DNA of 64,000 nt. Origin: Eulemur rufifrons (Eukaryota > Chordata > Mammalia > Primates > Lemuridae). The stretch lies in NCBI RefSeq assembly GCF_041146395.1, contig NC_090989.1:280766343-280830342 (forward strand). Reading direction: 5' to 3'. Of this stretch, positions 1-15,215 are shown piece by piece. Each line of letters begins with the position of its first letter. Positions within the stretch are counted from its first letter, which is position 1. A program made the translations under genes and the position numbers. The notes under the pieces are model-generated. The model ran no database searches and was not told where the DNA came from. It worked only from the letters and a program-made list of their open reading frames with translations.

Positions 1-348
1 AATGTGGCCACCAAAGTTCATGTGCTGGAAACTTAATCCCTAAATGCCAACAGTGTTGGGAGGTGAGACCTAATAAGAGGTGCTCAGGTCATGAGGACTC
101 TGCCCTCAGGAATGGATTAATGTCATCATTGAGCAAGTGGGCTTGTTATAATAGCAAGCGTGGGCTCCTCTTGCTCTCTCGCCCTTCTGTCTTCCACCAT
201 GCCATGATGCAGCAAGAACCTCACCAGATGCTGGCACCATGCTCTTGGACTTCCCAACCTCCAGAACCATGAGCCAAATAAATTTCTATTATTTATAAAT
301 TACCCAGTTTGTGGTACTGTTATAGCAACACAAAACAGACTAAGACAC
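1..348 (+). repeat. MaLR LTR (MST/THE1-like), left-truncated by window
   Basis: Shows the 3' part of an ERVL-MaLR LTR: GAACCATGAGCCAAATAAATTT (split here by the window reading) followed by TTATAAATTACCCAGT and the end ACAGACTAAGACA. Only the LTR is seen, no internal genes. Confidence 0.8.
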
Positions 349-700
349 AATCCAACTGTCCATCTGATTCCATTTATACAAAGTCCAAAAATAGGCAAAA
401 CTAAACAACATATTTTTACTGAAATATTCATAAGCAATGAAAAAGTATGGAGCAAAACAAAAGAATACCTCTAATACAAAATTTTGGATAGTAATCAATT
501 TGGGTGGGAGAGGTTAAAAGAGGGATATGATCGGGGAAGGGTCACAGGGAGATTCCGAGGTAATGTTCTATTTCTTTGCCTGGGTAGCATATACGTGGAT
601 GTTCGTTTTACTGCTATTTTTGTACATAGCATTCTATAGATATACATTTCCATACATTCTTTTGTGATATGCCATAATTTAATTGTTAGTTTACAATTGG
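349..700 (+). repeat. Old L1 (L1M) 3' UTR fragment
   Basis: Text of the old L1 3' UTR type: a GGGAGAGG...GGGGAAGGGTCA block followed by a decayed TGTTCGTTTTACT and TATAGATATACATTTC. Boundaries approximate. Confidence 0.5.
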
Positions 701-1084
701 GTTGATGGGAAAATCTTCAGGATAAAAGAGGCAAGATCACCTGGGCCTCTGCCAACTGGAGATCAAAAACGAAGATAAAACATTTATGTAACAGAAATTG
801 AAGTCAATAGAAAAACTATTACATAGAGTATTGGACTATTACTTTTTCCCTGATTGATATGCTTTCTATTTTGTTCCCATAAAAAAATATAAAATGTTCT
901 TCAGAAAATGGGCATCACTTAATACCCAAGTATGGATTGGTGATTGATTGAAAAAAGACTTCACACTTGGGGGAAAATTTTAATAGATTATTTCCCTCTC
1001 AAATAAAATGTTCATGAAGGTTAAGAGAACACAAAACATTATAGTAAGCAACATATGCTGTTTCTACTCTATGCCAAAAACATA

Positions 1085-1215
1085 TTCATCTATCCATTCT
1101 TCCAACAAATGTTTTACTGAACACCTACTATGTGCCAAACACTATTGCAGGAACTAGGCATAGCAGTAAAAAGAAGACACAAATTCTCTGTTCTCATGGA
1201 GCTTACATACTAGAT
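1085..1215 (+). repeat. Ancient mammalian interspersed repeat
   Basis: Contains CTACTATGTGCCAAACACTA and, later, CTGTTCTCATGGAGCTTAC, the two hallmarks of a widespread old mammalian repeat. Family name not assigned. Confidence 0.5.
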
Positions 1216-1439
1216 CTTTAGTGTACAAAGCTATAAACAAACCTCAGAAATATTAATTCAAAATTAATTTGTATACATTCCCATGAGGAAAACTACTAGG
1301 TCTCTGGATGTGAACATTTTTCAAGACCCTTGAAATCTATCAGTCATCAATAGACTCTCTGTCCAGGTAGAACAGAGGCCAGCTGTTCTGGGGCATCCTG
1401 GCTAAAAATCTAGCCCTGTCCATTGCCCAAGGCTTTTCC

Positions 1440-1800
1440 AGAAAAGGTGAGACAATTACACACCCACCAACAGTGTACAAGGATCCCTATCTTGCTGAAC
1501 CCTGACTAGAACTGCATACCACCATTTGCAAAATGAAAAACAACCAAAGGGGGAGTCACTTTGCTTATTTAGTATGCACACTGATTTAGTGTGCATTTCT
1601 TTGATTATTCATGAAATTAACCATTTTAGATATGTTCATTAGCCTGTGGAATTTCTTCTTGTAACTGTTCTCTTCTTAATCTTTGCTCATTTACCTATTA
1701 GAAACTTTGTATTTATCTTATTATTTTGCATATGCTCTTCATATATTAAGGTAACTGTCATATTTTGAATGTTTTTTCTAATTTGATTTAAAATTTTATA
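1440..1800 (-). repeat. Old L1 (L1M) fragment
   Basis: Reads as antisense L1 ORF2 3' region: CACCCACCAACAGTGTAC, later GTGTGCATTTCTTTGATTAT and CTCTTCATATATTAAGG. Strongly decayed. Confidence 0.55.
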
Positions 1801-1811
1801 TATTATTTCTA

Positions 1812-2528
<717 letters not shown>

Positions 2529-3199
2529 AATTGTATTTTTTGACACACATATAAATGTGTGGTGATCTCAGGGAGTTAGAATTATGAGGGTTCCCATATC
2601 CCATTTTATACTTTTCTATGTGTTCCAAATTTTCTTCAATGACCGTTTTTTGTGATTATCAATTTAGTACAATACTAATTTAACTCATGACTTAATATTT
2701 TAAAGACACCTAAGTACGTAACATAAGGAAATAAAAATGCCTAATGTGGAAATAATTTCTACATTTACTATATCATCATTTCCTTCTAGGCAGTAATATA
2801 TGATAAACTAGCATAAATATGACCATTTTATTCAAGTCTGATGTTTTTACTAAAAGTAAAATGTCTCTATTGACATGTCATTTAATATTAAATAGAAACC
2901 CAGGATTCCACTGCCTTTTCATTTTGGTTTTTCAATCTGCTGCCAAGTCCTGCTACCTTCATGATACTGTATTATTGACCATGACGTGCTCTCAGCCCTG
3001 TTCAGGTTGTTCTAACATGAGTTACCTCTTTCACTGTGCCTGATTCACCACATTCTGTGCCATCAGGAAAGAGTAACACTGCACTTCCACCTAGGAGTCC
3101 TTCGATAAATATTTGCTGGATGCATGAATGAGTCAATGGAAACTTCTGCTATTGAATTCCTTCTAGCCCATGGTCAGAGTCAGTTTTGTTCACATACAT

Positions 3200-3310
3200 A
3201 GTTTATCATCCTAGGTTTCAGGATAATGTGTGCCAGGCACTCTGCAAGGTGCTGGGGATGCAACTGTGAACAACAGCTGAAGAGTACCCTGATCTCATGG
3301 AGCTAACTAA
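3200..3310 (+). repeat. Ancient mammalian interspersed repeat
   Basis: GTGCCAGGCACTCTGCAAGG, GTGCTGGGGATGCAACTGTG, then CTGATCTCATGGAGCTAA: same old family as at 1.1 kb. Confidence 0.45.
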
Positions 3311-3435
3311 AAATGTAATTTATGAAAAGCATGCAATAATATGAGGATTTTACATACATAAATGATGATCTTTTTGTTTAAAAAAAGAAAAAAAACACTT
3401 CGATTTTTACCATTAGGAGCTCTCCAAGTCCCTGA

Positions 3436-3477
3436 GATCAGGTACAAAAAAGTTAAAAAAAAAAAAAAAAAAAAAAA
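3436..3477 (+). repeat. A-rich simple repeat
   Basis: An A-rich run (AAAAAAGTT then about 24 A). No recognisable SINE body precedes it. Confidence 0.7.
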
Positions 3478-4034
3478 TCTCTAGCACATGTTTGTCTTCC
3501 CTAAGCTGTTCCCAAAGGATGTGAGATATCTAAGTGTTTATATACCTATAAACTTAGCACAAGTGTTTTTGTTTCATTAATTATACACGGGCAGTCAGTT
3601 CTGCTTAACAACTGAAAGCTATTCAGGTTTTAAAAATAAACATTAACAGATATTTCAAAGAAATCCCACCATGTTTGGCTCTATTTTTAAGTGGTTGTAA
3701 ATTATCTCTGGCTTCATCTCATTTCAATGTTTTGAGCTCCTATTTCTGCGTTACAAATTTCTTCTGGGCAAATGCTAATGTAACCAACACATGAATACTA
3801 TGTTTTAAAAACAAACCAAAATGAGTAAACTAAAATCCTACGGCACTGCTGGTGATACTAAGTATCGCAGGGCAGGGGAGGTTTGCAGGTTCTGCAGCCT
3901 GAGACGCTATCAATAGGCTGCCTGCACTCAGTCTCAGCGCTCCTGCCTCCCTGGGAGTGCGAAGTCACTTCACTTCTATGTTACAGTTTCCTCATTCACA
4001 AGCAGAAATAATAACAGTACTACACTTAATGCCA

Positions 4035-4110
4035 CTGAACTGTACACTTAAAAATGGTTAAAATGACAACTTTTATATGTATTTTGCCACAATTTTTTAA
4101 ACAGGAAAAA
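4035..4110 (+). repeat. L1M 3' end fragment
   Basis: CTGTACACTTAAAAATGGTT and GTATTTTGCCACAATTTTTT are the 3' end of old L1 elements. Confidence 0.65.
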
Positions 4111-5041
4111 ATCGGAAGAAATGTATTAGATGAGGTCAGAAAGATCACACGATAGCTATTGAAAGGAATTTTGGAGTGAGCTGGGAAGCCACCGAACTAC
4201 TTTGAGAATACTGAAATTATATCAATACGGTTTATTAACTCTCAGTATCCATCCTCATACCTTCTATGTTTCCACTTTATCATGAGGGCTGAAAGACTAA
4301 AAACTACATTTCCCAGACTTCTTGCATAGAAGGATGTGAGTTTAAGTTTCACAAGCAAGATGGACTCTAATGAGATCTGCAAAGCAAATATTAGGCAGTG
4401 AAAGAAAAGAAGTATCAACATGGTAGTGTTATTAGGATATAAAATGTGCTAATACATGTGCCTAAAACTGGCACTAAGTACATAAGCAGCTATTACTACT
4501 AAAAAATTAAGAATCATAGTACTATCATAACAGATTCCAAATGATTAATATTTGGACTATAAAAGAGTAAGTAAAACCATCTTTATAACTAGATTTCATT
4601 CCCACTTTCTGCACCTCAACTAGTCATAGCATAAGCTATTATAGTAAGGAATCCCACACAGCTAGTAGTTATGGCCATATCCCTGAGTCTAAGAACAGAA
4701 TTCCCTGTGGTCCAGGGATTTCTGACAGCACCGTAGGAAACCCCTAATTGAGAGGGAAGTGAATGTATTCCAGGAATTCCTTGAACCATGATGCAAACAC
4801 AAGGGATTTTATTGGTCCAGGAGGTGCTGACAACTTGAGATAATAATCTACATAATAAATGTAACTGCCCACAGTTTTTGGAAGGGGTGTTAATGGTTTA
4901 ATTCCAACATATCTTATTTTGTTATCAATATAAATTGGGCTAGTCTTTTCCCCATTTTTTCCCTCCAAATACAGGAAAGAGTTGGTAAGATCATTTGAAA
5001 TAGACATCATCTTTCTTCAGCTCTCAGTCTCTCGAGGGTAG

Positions 5042-5398
<357 letters not shown>

Positions 5399-6097
5399 TA
5401 TGCACATTTTTAATGTAAGGTCACAGAGCAAGATGTAAGGACCAGAATTGGAATTTGAACCCAGGTATGATTCCAAAGTCTATAATTTTAGCCTCTATAG
5501 AGATGGAAAAAAAAGGTGAGAAACATTTGTGAAAGTTGGTAAGAGTGAAAGACTCACCTGCTTTGTTGAGGGTTTGGAGGGTATTTTATGGTGGTCACCA
5601 GAGAAAAAATCCACTAACCATCATTATAGGTTGAATAGGTGTGTGTATTTGAAATTTTTAAATGAAGAGGAGGGAACCCAATCATTAGGATATTAGTAAT
5701 AGTCCCAAATATTCAACTGTAGAGTTTAATGCTAATACAAAACGTAAAATTTTAAATGTCTACTGTAGTTGTTATCTTATGAGATATTGAAACAAAATTA
5801 TTACATTTTCCCATGTCCTTCAGGTAGTACAATGCAAATTTCCACGGCATTTTAAACCTACGTTTATTCCAGGAAAAGGAAATAAATTTCAACAATACAA
5901 GAAGAAATTGTTACCTTATAATCTTAATAACAAATGGTACTATAAATAACAATTAAAATAGTCAAGTTCAAGTTTGCTTCAAGAAAGATTTAAAACAAAT
6001 CATAATTAACCTTCTTGTTCTCATTGCAGTGACCCAAAGTGCCTCCAACATAAAATTTTGCTTGAAAATTTATTTGTTTACTTATTGCTAAAAATAA

Positions 6098-6240
6098 GGC
6101 TGGGCGAAGTGGCTCACACTTTTAATCCCAGCACTTTAGGAGGTCAAGGCAAGAGAAGAATCACTTGAAGCCAGCAGTTTGAGATCAACCTTGGCAACAC
6201 AGCAAGACTCTGTCTCTACAAAAGATTAGAAATATAGCCA
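6098..6240 (+). repeat. Old Alu left arm / monomer
   Basis: GGCTGGGCGAAGTGGCTCAC to CAAGACTCTGTCTCTACAAA, then degenerate sequence. Right arm absent. Confidence 0.7.
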
Positions 6241-6673
6241 AACTAAGTGGATAAATCATAACTTCAATATAACACTATCATGAATTCAAATTTTTAATAT
6301 TCCTGAAAATATAACTTCACTTTATCTTTTATAAAAAGAGAAAAGACTTAACTCATCAATGGAATCAGAAAAACTTATTTTACGCAATTGTACATCAATA
6401 AAACATCCTCTGGGAGAAAAAGTCATTTTTTTAAAGACAGGATTTCTAGCAAGTGGACAGTTGGTTATAAAAATAACAACAAATAAATAAAATAAAAGAT
6501 GGGGGGGAATCAATGCAGATTCTAAGTTTAAAGATAAAAACTTGTAGACAATTGTTTTCCATGGCAATAGGCTAATTTCTCTAACAACATATTCAAGGAG
6601 ATCTAAGATCTTTATACTTAAAGACCTCAATTTACTGCACTGATTTATTTTCCAGTTTTAAATTAATAAACAA

Positions 6674-6964
6674 TTTTTTTTTTTTTTTTGGAGACAGAGT
6701 CTCACTCTGCCACCCTGGGTAGAGTGCCGTGGCATCGTCATAGCTCACTGCAACCTCAAACTCCTGGGCTCAAGTGATCCTCCTGCCTCCCAAGTAGCTG
6801 GTACTACAAGCATGTGCCACAACGCCTGGCTAATTTTTCTATTTTTAGTAGAGACGGGATCTCACTCTTGCTCAGGCTGGTCTCAAACTCCTGAGCGCAA
6901 GTGATCCTCCTGCTTTGGCCTCCCAGAGTGCTAGGATTACAGGTGGGAGCCACCGCACCCGGCC
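6674..6964 (-). repeat. Alu, older type
   Basis: Poly(T) then GGAGACAGAGTCTCACTCTG, ending CACCGCACCCGGCC; lacks the lemur middle segment. Confidence 0.9.
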
Positions 6965-7225
6965 TAGAATGCCACTGGGACCAGACAGGGTACAGCCTTT
7001 TCAGACTGGCTCTTTCACTTAGCAGGATGCATTTAAGGTTCTTCCATGTCTTTTCATGGCTCGATTGTTCATTTTATTGCTGAGTAATATTCCACCGTCT
7101 GGATGTACTAAACTTTGTTTATCCATTTACCTACTGAAGGACATCTCGGTTGCTTCTGAGTTTTGGCAGTTATAAATAAAGCAGCTATAAACATCCATGT
7201 GCAGGTCTGTGCTGATATTTTATTT
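6965..7225 (-). repeat. L1M fragment
   Basis: Antisense L1 3' region: TTGCTGAGTAATATTCCACC, TTTATCCATTTACCTACTGA, AAGCAGCTATAAACATCCAT. Confidence 0.75.
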
Positions 7226-7387
7226 AAAGAAAAATTCCTTTTAATTCCTGGAGTTGTTCTCTTATATCTTTATTTTTAAAAGAAACAGTGATAACAAAAT
7301 AATTATAGTACAATTCTTCAAATGAAGGAAATTTTTTCTTGGATGGCTCTCTCGGTGCCATCAAGCATTCAAAACAAATGTTAATGT

Positions 7388-7624
7388 TTAAGATCAGCCT
7401 AAAAAACACAGCTGCTTCTCTACAACTTCTCTACAAAAATGAACTTAAAAAATTAGCTGGGCATAGTGGCACTCGTCCATAGTCCCAGCTACTTGGGAGG
7501 CTGAGTAAGGAGGATTGCTTGAGTCCAGGAATTTGAGATTACAGTGAGCTACAATTGCACCACTGACTCCAGCCTGGGCAACAGAGCAAGACCCTGTCTC
7601 CAAATTAAAAAAAAAAAAAAAAAA
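7388..7624 (+). repeat. Alu, older type, 5'-truncated
   Basis: Begins within the left arm (AAGATCAGCC), then TTAGCTGGGCATAGTGGCAC, CCCAGCTACTTGGGAGGCTG and a poly(A) tail. Confidence 0.85.
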
Positions 7625-7869
7625 GTTAATGAAGAAAAAGGACATGTAGCTTTTGTTAAGAATTATGAATAATTTAATGTGTGGTAAATTATAGGCATGC
7701 TGTGTAATTTTTTTTAGGCACTATTTGTAAAAAATAGTATAATTTAGCAAGACAATATTCACATCTCCAGGAAAGCCTTTTAGAACTCCCTGGCCTTAGT
7801 CGACTTCCCCAAAGGTGGTCTCATGATATCATGCTCCTTTCTTTTGTGGAATTGATAAGAGTATAAATC

Positions 7870-8000
7870 CACATTTATGTGAGTAGTTATTTGATTCATG
7901 TCTGTCTTCACAACCAGACCATATGCTCTACAAGGGCAGACACCATGTCTGTTTGTGCTCACCCCTCTTCTCCCCCAGTGAAGAACAGGAAGAATGACTA
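7870..8000 (+). repeat. L2-like fragment
   Basis: ATGCTCTACAAGGGCAGACA followed by CCATGTCTGTTTGTGCTCA resembles the L2 3' region. Short and diverged. Confidence 0.4.
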
Positions 8001-9175
8001 TTTTGTCTAAGGAGTCAATGTTAAGTGAGAAATGTTTTAAACTTATGAACACATTTCTAGTTTTGAGAAGATTCAAATGACATTTCATACTTAGCTAATT
8101 AAAAACCATTGCAGAAGGAAGAGAGAAAAGAATCACTAAGCTTCACCGTAATTATTACTGTCTCAAAATTTTATATTTATACCTGACACAGCATATACAG
8201 AATACCTGGATTGCTTTAAATGCAGTCAAAACAGTCCACTTTTATACAGTTACCACTTACACAAAATAAGAATATAATGTAGCTAAATTTTACTAGGAGA
8301 ATTTCTACAAACTCTGAAAATTCTGTCCCCTGAAAATCTGAAGTGGGGACTTTATTTCAAACAAGCAAGAATCATCTTCTGCTAGCTAGAAATAGTAAAA
8401 TAATACATCAAAAAAGATGATCAAATCATTATATTTTTCCCCAGATAAAAGCCAATATAAACCAAACAGGTTGATTTTTTAGATTAAACTAACAATTAGA
8501 TGGCACTGATTTCATAAAAAGTCTTTATGGATTTAATAGTGGTGTCAGATGAAAGATACATTGATGCAGTGATTTAAGAAAATATTTTGGAATATCAATT
8601 TTGTAATTTGCTCTGATGTTTACAAAAATCAATGAGTAAAGTCCTCAAAACAGATCATCATGACTGTTCCATCTGGAACCAAAATCTGCCACACAAATTC
8701 AAAATTGGTGATAATTAACTGGAAAGAAAGAAATAATACCACCCCTGCTTGTTCTGTTGTTTATTTTGGTCTTTGGAGTGATGGCTAGCCAGAGAGAAAC
8801 CTCAAGTTTTTCAAGTGGTCAAACGCACAGTGCTGATTTTGTCTATATGAACAAACAGTCCTGTAACTATTTTCATAGGACCTCACTAGATTAAAAACAA
8901 AACAAAAAAAGGCTACACAACTTGAAAGTGACTTCAACAGTCCCTTTTAAAGCTGTTCCAGTGATGTGCCTTTTAGGTAACAGAAAAATGTTTTAATCAC
9001 ATTTCTCAATGTGAATACTAAGGAAAATCTCTGTTAGCTGTCAAAACCCTAACACAAATAGCATCAATAGTAGTGATTCCATCTAGGAGACAATGTGACT
9101 TACATTCATTTTCATATAAACAATATACATAAATGTGTACTTTCTCATGTAATCAGATTATTCTAAAATTACTTT

Positions 9176-9467
<292 letters not shown>

Positions 9468-9860
9468 CTAGAATTACCTTTTAACTTTTCTTGTGTTGGG
9501 CATTTTTTTTCTTTTTGTTTTACTAAGTGTTGCTTATGTGAGAATAACAATATGATAACATTAACACTACTATTTCTGTAACATTTAAACTACTTCATAT
9601 CAACATAAAACCCAAAGGTACTAAGAATTTAGTAACAACACCAAAAGTTACCAATAGAAATAGAGAATTAATATGCAACGCCAGCTCAGCAGAGATACAG
9701 TCCAATTCAAACCGAGTTTCTTGTACTCTGCTCTGAATGCATTAACAGACTCAAGGGAGGTTAACACTCAAGAACTTTGAAAAGCTGCCATTTTTTCAAG
9801 TGGCAGGCAGCTTTCAGGCCTTCATCGCCACTGCAGAAATAGAGAATACAAAATGAGATC

Positions 9861-10003
9861 AGGACGGACACGGTGGCTCCCGCCTGTAATCCTAGTGGAG
9901 TTGGAGGCTGCAGTGAGCTGTGATCATGCCATTGCACTTCAGCCTGGGCAACAGAGCTGAGAATCTGTCTCGAAAAAATAAAAAATAAAATAAAATAAAA
10001 TGA
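9861..10003 (+). repeat. Alu with large internal deletion
   Basis: About 33 bases of Alu 5' end (GGTGGCTCCCGCCTGTAATC) are joined directly to the end of an arm (GGAGGCTGCAGTGAGCTGTG) with an A-rich tail. Duplication AAAATGAGA(T/C)CAG flanks it. Confidence 0.8.
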
Positions 10004-10245
10004 GACCAGCCCTTTTAGATTATGGATGTCGGCACACAGGCAGACTTAGTTCTAACATCCTCTATTACTGAAACTACTTAAAATCACTATTAAATAGATA
10101 CACATAGATGTCCTTTCCTGTTCTGAAAAAGACAAAGCACTTCTCTTTATTTTTTTCTCTCTTTTGTTTTCTTTAGACACAGGTAGTTCTACTGCAAAGC
10201 ACGTCTCTAAACTAATCAAATTGCTGGTTAGTTTTTCAAAAGTAC

Positions 10246-10371
10246 TTGTTTTTTTAAAAATTTGTCTTGCTGTGTTACCCAGACTGGTCTCAGATCCCTG
10301 GGTTCAAGTGATCCTCCTGCCTCAGCCTCTGGAGGAGCTGAGACTACAGTCATGAGCCACTATGCCTGGCT
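10246..10371 (-). repeat. Alu fragment (partial arm)
   Basis: CTTGCTGTGTTACCCAGACT to CCACTATGCCTGGC, antisense, one arm only. Confidence 0.8.
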
Positions 10372-11149
10372 CAAAGTAATTCTGAAAGAGAATAACACAA
10401 AACTGGTCATTCAGAACAGATAGGTTTTAGGTAACAAAAAGTTATTAGAGCAATTTCTAGAAATCTCGGCCCTATCAAACTTCATGACAGTTGGTCAAGC
10501 CACTTCATATCTATTCCCCATGGCACCCAGCTCGGTGCCTTGCACAATACCTGTTTGTGGAAGTAAATTACAACACAGATAAACTGAATGATGTTTATAG
10601 ACAATCTAACTATAGTGGTTTAAAAAAGAACCAAATACTTATTTTCAGCCACATACTGTAATTACAATAAGGTATAAAAAAAGTCCACCTTGAACACTCA
10701 CTGCAAATACCATTCTCGCTTCTCCCACGTGCTCTGAGAAGATTACCATCAGCTGACCTGACTAAAAGCCACTAAATACTGGCTTCAGTAGATAGCTTAA
10801 CAACTGATTTGGTGGAAATTAATTTGCAGGGAGAACAATTCCCAATTAATTCTTTGAGTGTGGTTTAATGTTGTGGGTATATTTTTAAATGGCACCTAAC
10901 ATACCCTTATAACCTATTTTGCAACCAGAGTAGTACTTAGACAATCATTAAGGAGACTTCAAACACAGCAATCCTTTCATTACTCTGAATTTTCTGGAGA
11001 AAATTCATAGAACCCTCTGAATAGTCAAAGATCAATTGCTTTATACAGCATTTACACTAGCTTTGAAATTTCTGAAGATCAAGGAGCTTCCCAAATTAGC
11101 TCTTTGTCATCTTAGAGCTAAGATGCCCAGTACCAATCTGGTTTTTTCT

Positions 11150-11990
11150 CTTTATTAAAATTGAGGTGAAATTCACATAACATAAAATTAACCATTTTAA
11201 AGTGAACAATTCTGTAACATTTAGTATATTCACAATGTTGTGCAACCACCACTTACATCTATTTACAAAATATTTTCACTATCCAAGGTAAAAAACCTGT
11301 ACCATTTCGCAGTTATTCCTCACTCTTCCCTCCCCCAGCCCCTGACAACTACCAACCTGTTTTCTGTCTCTTTGGATTTACCTATTCTGGTATTTTATCT
11401 AAATGGAATCATATAATATGTGACCTTTTGTGTCTGGCTTCTTTCATTTAGCATAATGTTTTTGAGGCTCATTCAAGGTGTAGCATGAATCAGTACTTCA
11501 TTTTATGGCTGAATAATATTCCATTTTATGCGTATATGACATTTTATTTATCCATTCATCTGTTGTTGATGGATGTTTCAGTTGTTTCAACCTTTTGGCT
11601 GTTGTAAGTAGTCCTGCTATAAACATTCCTGTACGAGTATTTGTTTGAATACCTATTTCCAGTTGGGGGCAGGGATGGGGAGTTACACCAAGGAGTAGAA
11701 TTGCTGGATCATATGGTAAATTCTATGCTTAACTTAACTGTCAAATAGTTTTCCCCAGAGGCTGAGCCATTTTCTATCCTCACCAGCAGTGTACAATTGT
11801 TCTAATTTCTCCACATTCTCCCCAACACTTGCTATTTCCCCTACACTTTTCTGATTCTAGTCATCCTAGTGGGTATGAAGTAGTATCTCATTGTGGGTTT
11901 GATTTGCATTTCCCAAATGAGTAATGATGCTCAGTATCTTTTCAAGTGTTTGTTAGCCATTTGCACATTTTCTTTGGAGAGCCAATCTGC
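11150..11990 (-). repeat. L1M 3' region
   Basis: Antisense text of an old L1: TTGAGGTGAAATTCACATAA, GGCTGAATAATATTCCATTT, GGAATTGCTGGATCATATGG in slightly diverged form, then CTCATTGTGGGTTTGATTTG. Confidence 0.88.
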
Positions 11991-12129
11991 TTTTATTCAC
12001 CTCTTCCGTGACAATAAATGAAAATAATCTTAATCTGTTCTATCACTTACTATCACACACATATTCTTAAATATGCTTGGAAGTCACGTGAATTAAATGA
12101 GAGACTGAACTGGTGTGTTGTCAAAGGGC

Positions 12130-12260
12130 AAAATCCAAGATGGTTTTCAGTTTGGCCACTGTCTCATTTATTGAGTATCTGCTATGTATAAGGTAGTATT
12201 CTAGGTTCTGTTAATATAGCATCGAACAAAACAAATACAAACCATTGTCCTCATGGAAGC
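12130..12260 (+). repeat. Ancient mammalian interspersed repeat
   Basis: TTTATTGAGTATCTGCTATG, then TCGAACAAAACAAATACAAA and CCTCATGGAAGCTAC; same old family as at 1.1 kb. Confidence 0.5.
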
Positions 12261-13249
12261 TACTTCACAAAGAAAGTTTGATAAATACTAAATCTATTAG
12301 CCTGGAAAATGGACATAGCAAAATGGCTAAGTTGAAGTTTTCATAGAAATATCTTAAAATATAGAACCCACAAACAGCCCACATATGGTGCTTGTGAATG
12401 GTTATTAAATAGCATAGAAGAAATATCTTACTTATGTTAAAAATATTGTTTGGTCGAACCAGTAAAGGTGATATTAAAAGCAAAAAAGCATACTCTTTGG
12501 AATACTAATTAGACACATTTTACATAATAACAACTATGAAATACAAAACTTACTATGTTTATAAGACTTTAGGTTTAAAAGTACAGAAAAACATACTTTA
12601 TCTTAATATTCCCAAGAATAAAAATGTCAGACAAATAGCCTCTCCTTTTTATATCAAGAACTAAATTTTTAGAAATATAACTGCCATTTTATACCAATTG
12701 ATATGATTATAAACTATTGTTTTAAAAGATACTTTTTCAGTAAGAGTATGACAAAAAGGGACACACATCTAAATTCAGAATGGTATGGCATTAAAAGAGA
12801 CATTTTATCTAAGTCTAATTATTTTCTAATAAAATACTCTTGAAGATTAAATTTAACCTAACTTCTATTTTGTAAGTTATCACTATGCCAACACCTAAAA
12901 TGAAATCATTTTGCATTAGCCATTTATATCCTACATCGCTACCTGAGAGAAAATGAATAGAGCATGTGAACAGTTCACAGACAATGTTTCTTAAACTTTG
13001 AAAAGAGAAATGAAAATTGAAACTACATCAAAATACCACTTTCCACCTGATTAGCAGATATCGAAACCTCTGATTATACACTGTGTTGGGGAGAATATGG
13101 GACCATAGGAACTCTAACAAATGAGCTTAAACCATGAGAACCTCTCTGGAGGGTGGTTTGGCAACCCATAAGCTCTCAGTATTGATCTTCCCAATGTACC
13201 TACACATATGCAAAATAACATATGCCAAACTATTAATCTGTACTATTTT

Positions 13250-13550
13250 TATTTATTTATTTTAGAGACAGGATCTTGTTCTGTTGCCCAGGCTGGAGTG
13301 TAGTGGTGCAATCTTTGTAACTTACTGCAACCTCAAACTCCTGGGCTAAAGTGACCCTCCTGCCTCAGCCTCCCAAATACCTGGGACTACAGGCACATGT
13401 CACCACACCCAGCTAATTTTTAATTTTTTTTTATAGAGACAGGGTCTCACTATGTTGCCCAGGCTGGTCTCAAACTCCTGGCCTCAAGTGATCCTCATGC
13501 ATCTGCCTCCCAAAGCACCGGGATTATGGGTACTTACTACCGCATGTGGC
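13250..13550 (-). repeat. Alu, older type
   Basis: Antisense Alu inserted in the L1M, flanked by CTGTACTATTT on both sides. Confidence 0.9.
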
Positions 13551-13694
13551 CTGTACTATTTGTTTTCTCTTCAATCTCGTTGTTTCTATAGTGTGCTATT
13601 TTTAATAGAAAAATATATCAAAAATAATCCAAATGACCATGAATAAATTTCAGTCTATATGTACAACAGAATTGTATGTAACCATTAAGAATTA

Positions 13695-14050
<356 letters not shown>

Positions 14051-14085
14051 AAGAATTAATATTTACATTAAGAATGAGGCTGCCC

Positions 14086-14602
<517 letters not shown>

Positions 14603-14929
14603 GAATGAGGCGGCCAAAGAAAAAAAAGCCCACCAAGAAATTACAAGCGGTAAAAGTAAGGTACCAAAAGGTGTGAATAGGATGCTAACATTTGTAATGG
14701 GATGGGGGACATTTATTTATAAATGCTTGATAGCTCTCTGGAAGAAGTCACAAAAAACTACCAACAGTGGTTGCCTCCAGGGAAGAAAAGGGGGTAACTG
14801 AGGGATTAGGCACCATGGCCAAATGTGGCCTATTTATTCAAAAATACATAAACAAATAAGAAATAAATCATGCCTTTAAAATCAAGACTTTTCCCGTGTT
14901 CTGCTTCCTTAACAGAGTCGTCCTCTATC

Positions 14930-15215
14930 ATGACTGTACTGGCAGAGCTTAGTTAAGTGCGCAGCTGCATGAAGAGGTCTCAGGAGGGCAAACCTACACT
15001 CAGTTAGGTTGGCTGAAGGACGTGAAGCTGCCTGGGGCAAGAGCCTTCCTGGCAGAGGGCAAGGCAGAGCCAGGACAAAGGAGATCAGATCCTGAGGTGG
15101 AAACAGGCTGGTGTGTATAAAGGATGAGAAGGCACAGTGGCTGGAAGACCCAGTACGTGGCAGGACAGACCAGCACTGTCTCAATTTAGCTTTTACTCTG
15201 AGACGGAAGTCCTTG
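14930..15215 (+). repeat. Probable ancient interspersed repeat
   Basis: GAGATCAGATCCTGAGGTGG and GCTTTTACTCTGAGACGGAA resemble the internal part of the old repeat family seen at 53.2 and 57.1 kb. A minus-strand 111-codon frame here has no protein likeness I recognise. Confidence 0.35.

Noticed and set aside
4744..5010. 88-codon minus-strand frame with a proline-rich stretch
   Set aside because: I recognise no family, there is no codon or promoter evidence, and frames of this length are expected by chance in 64 kb. A protein search would settle it.
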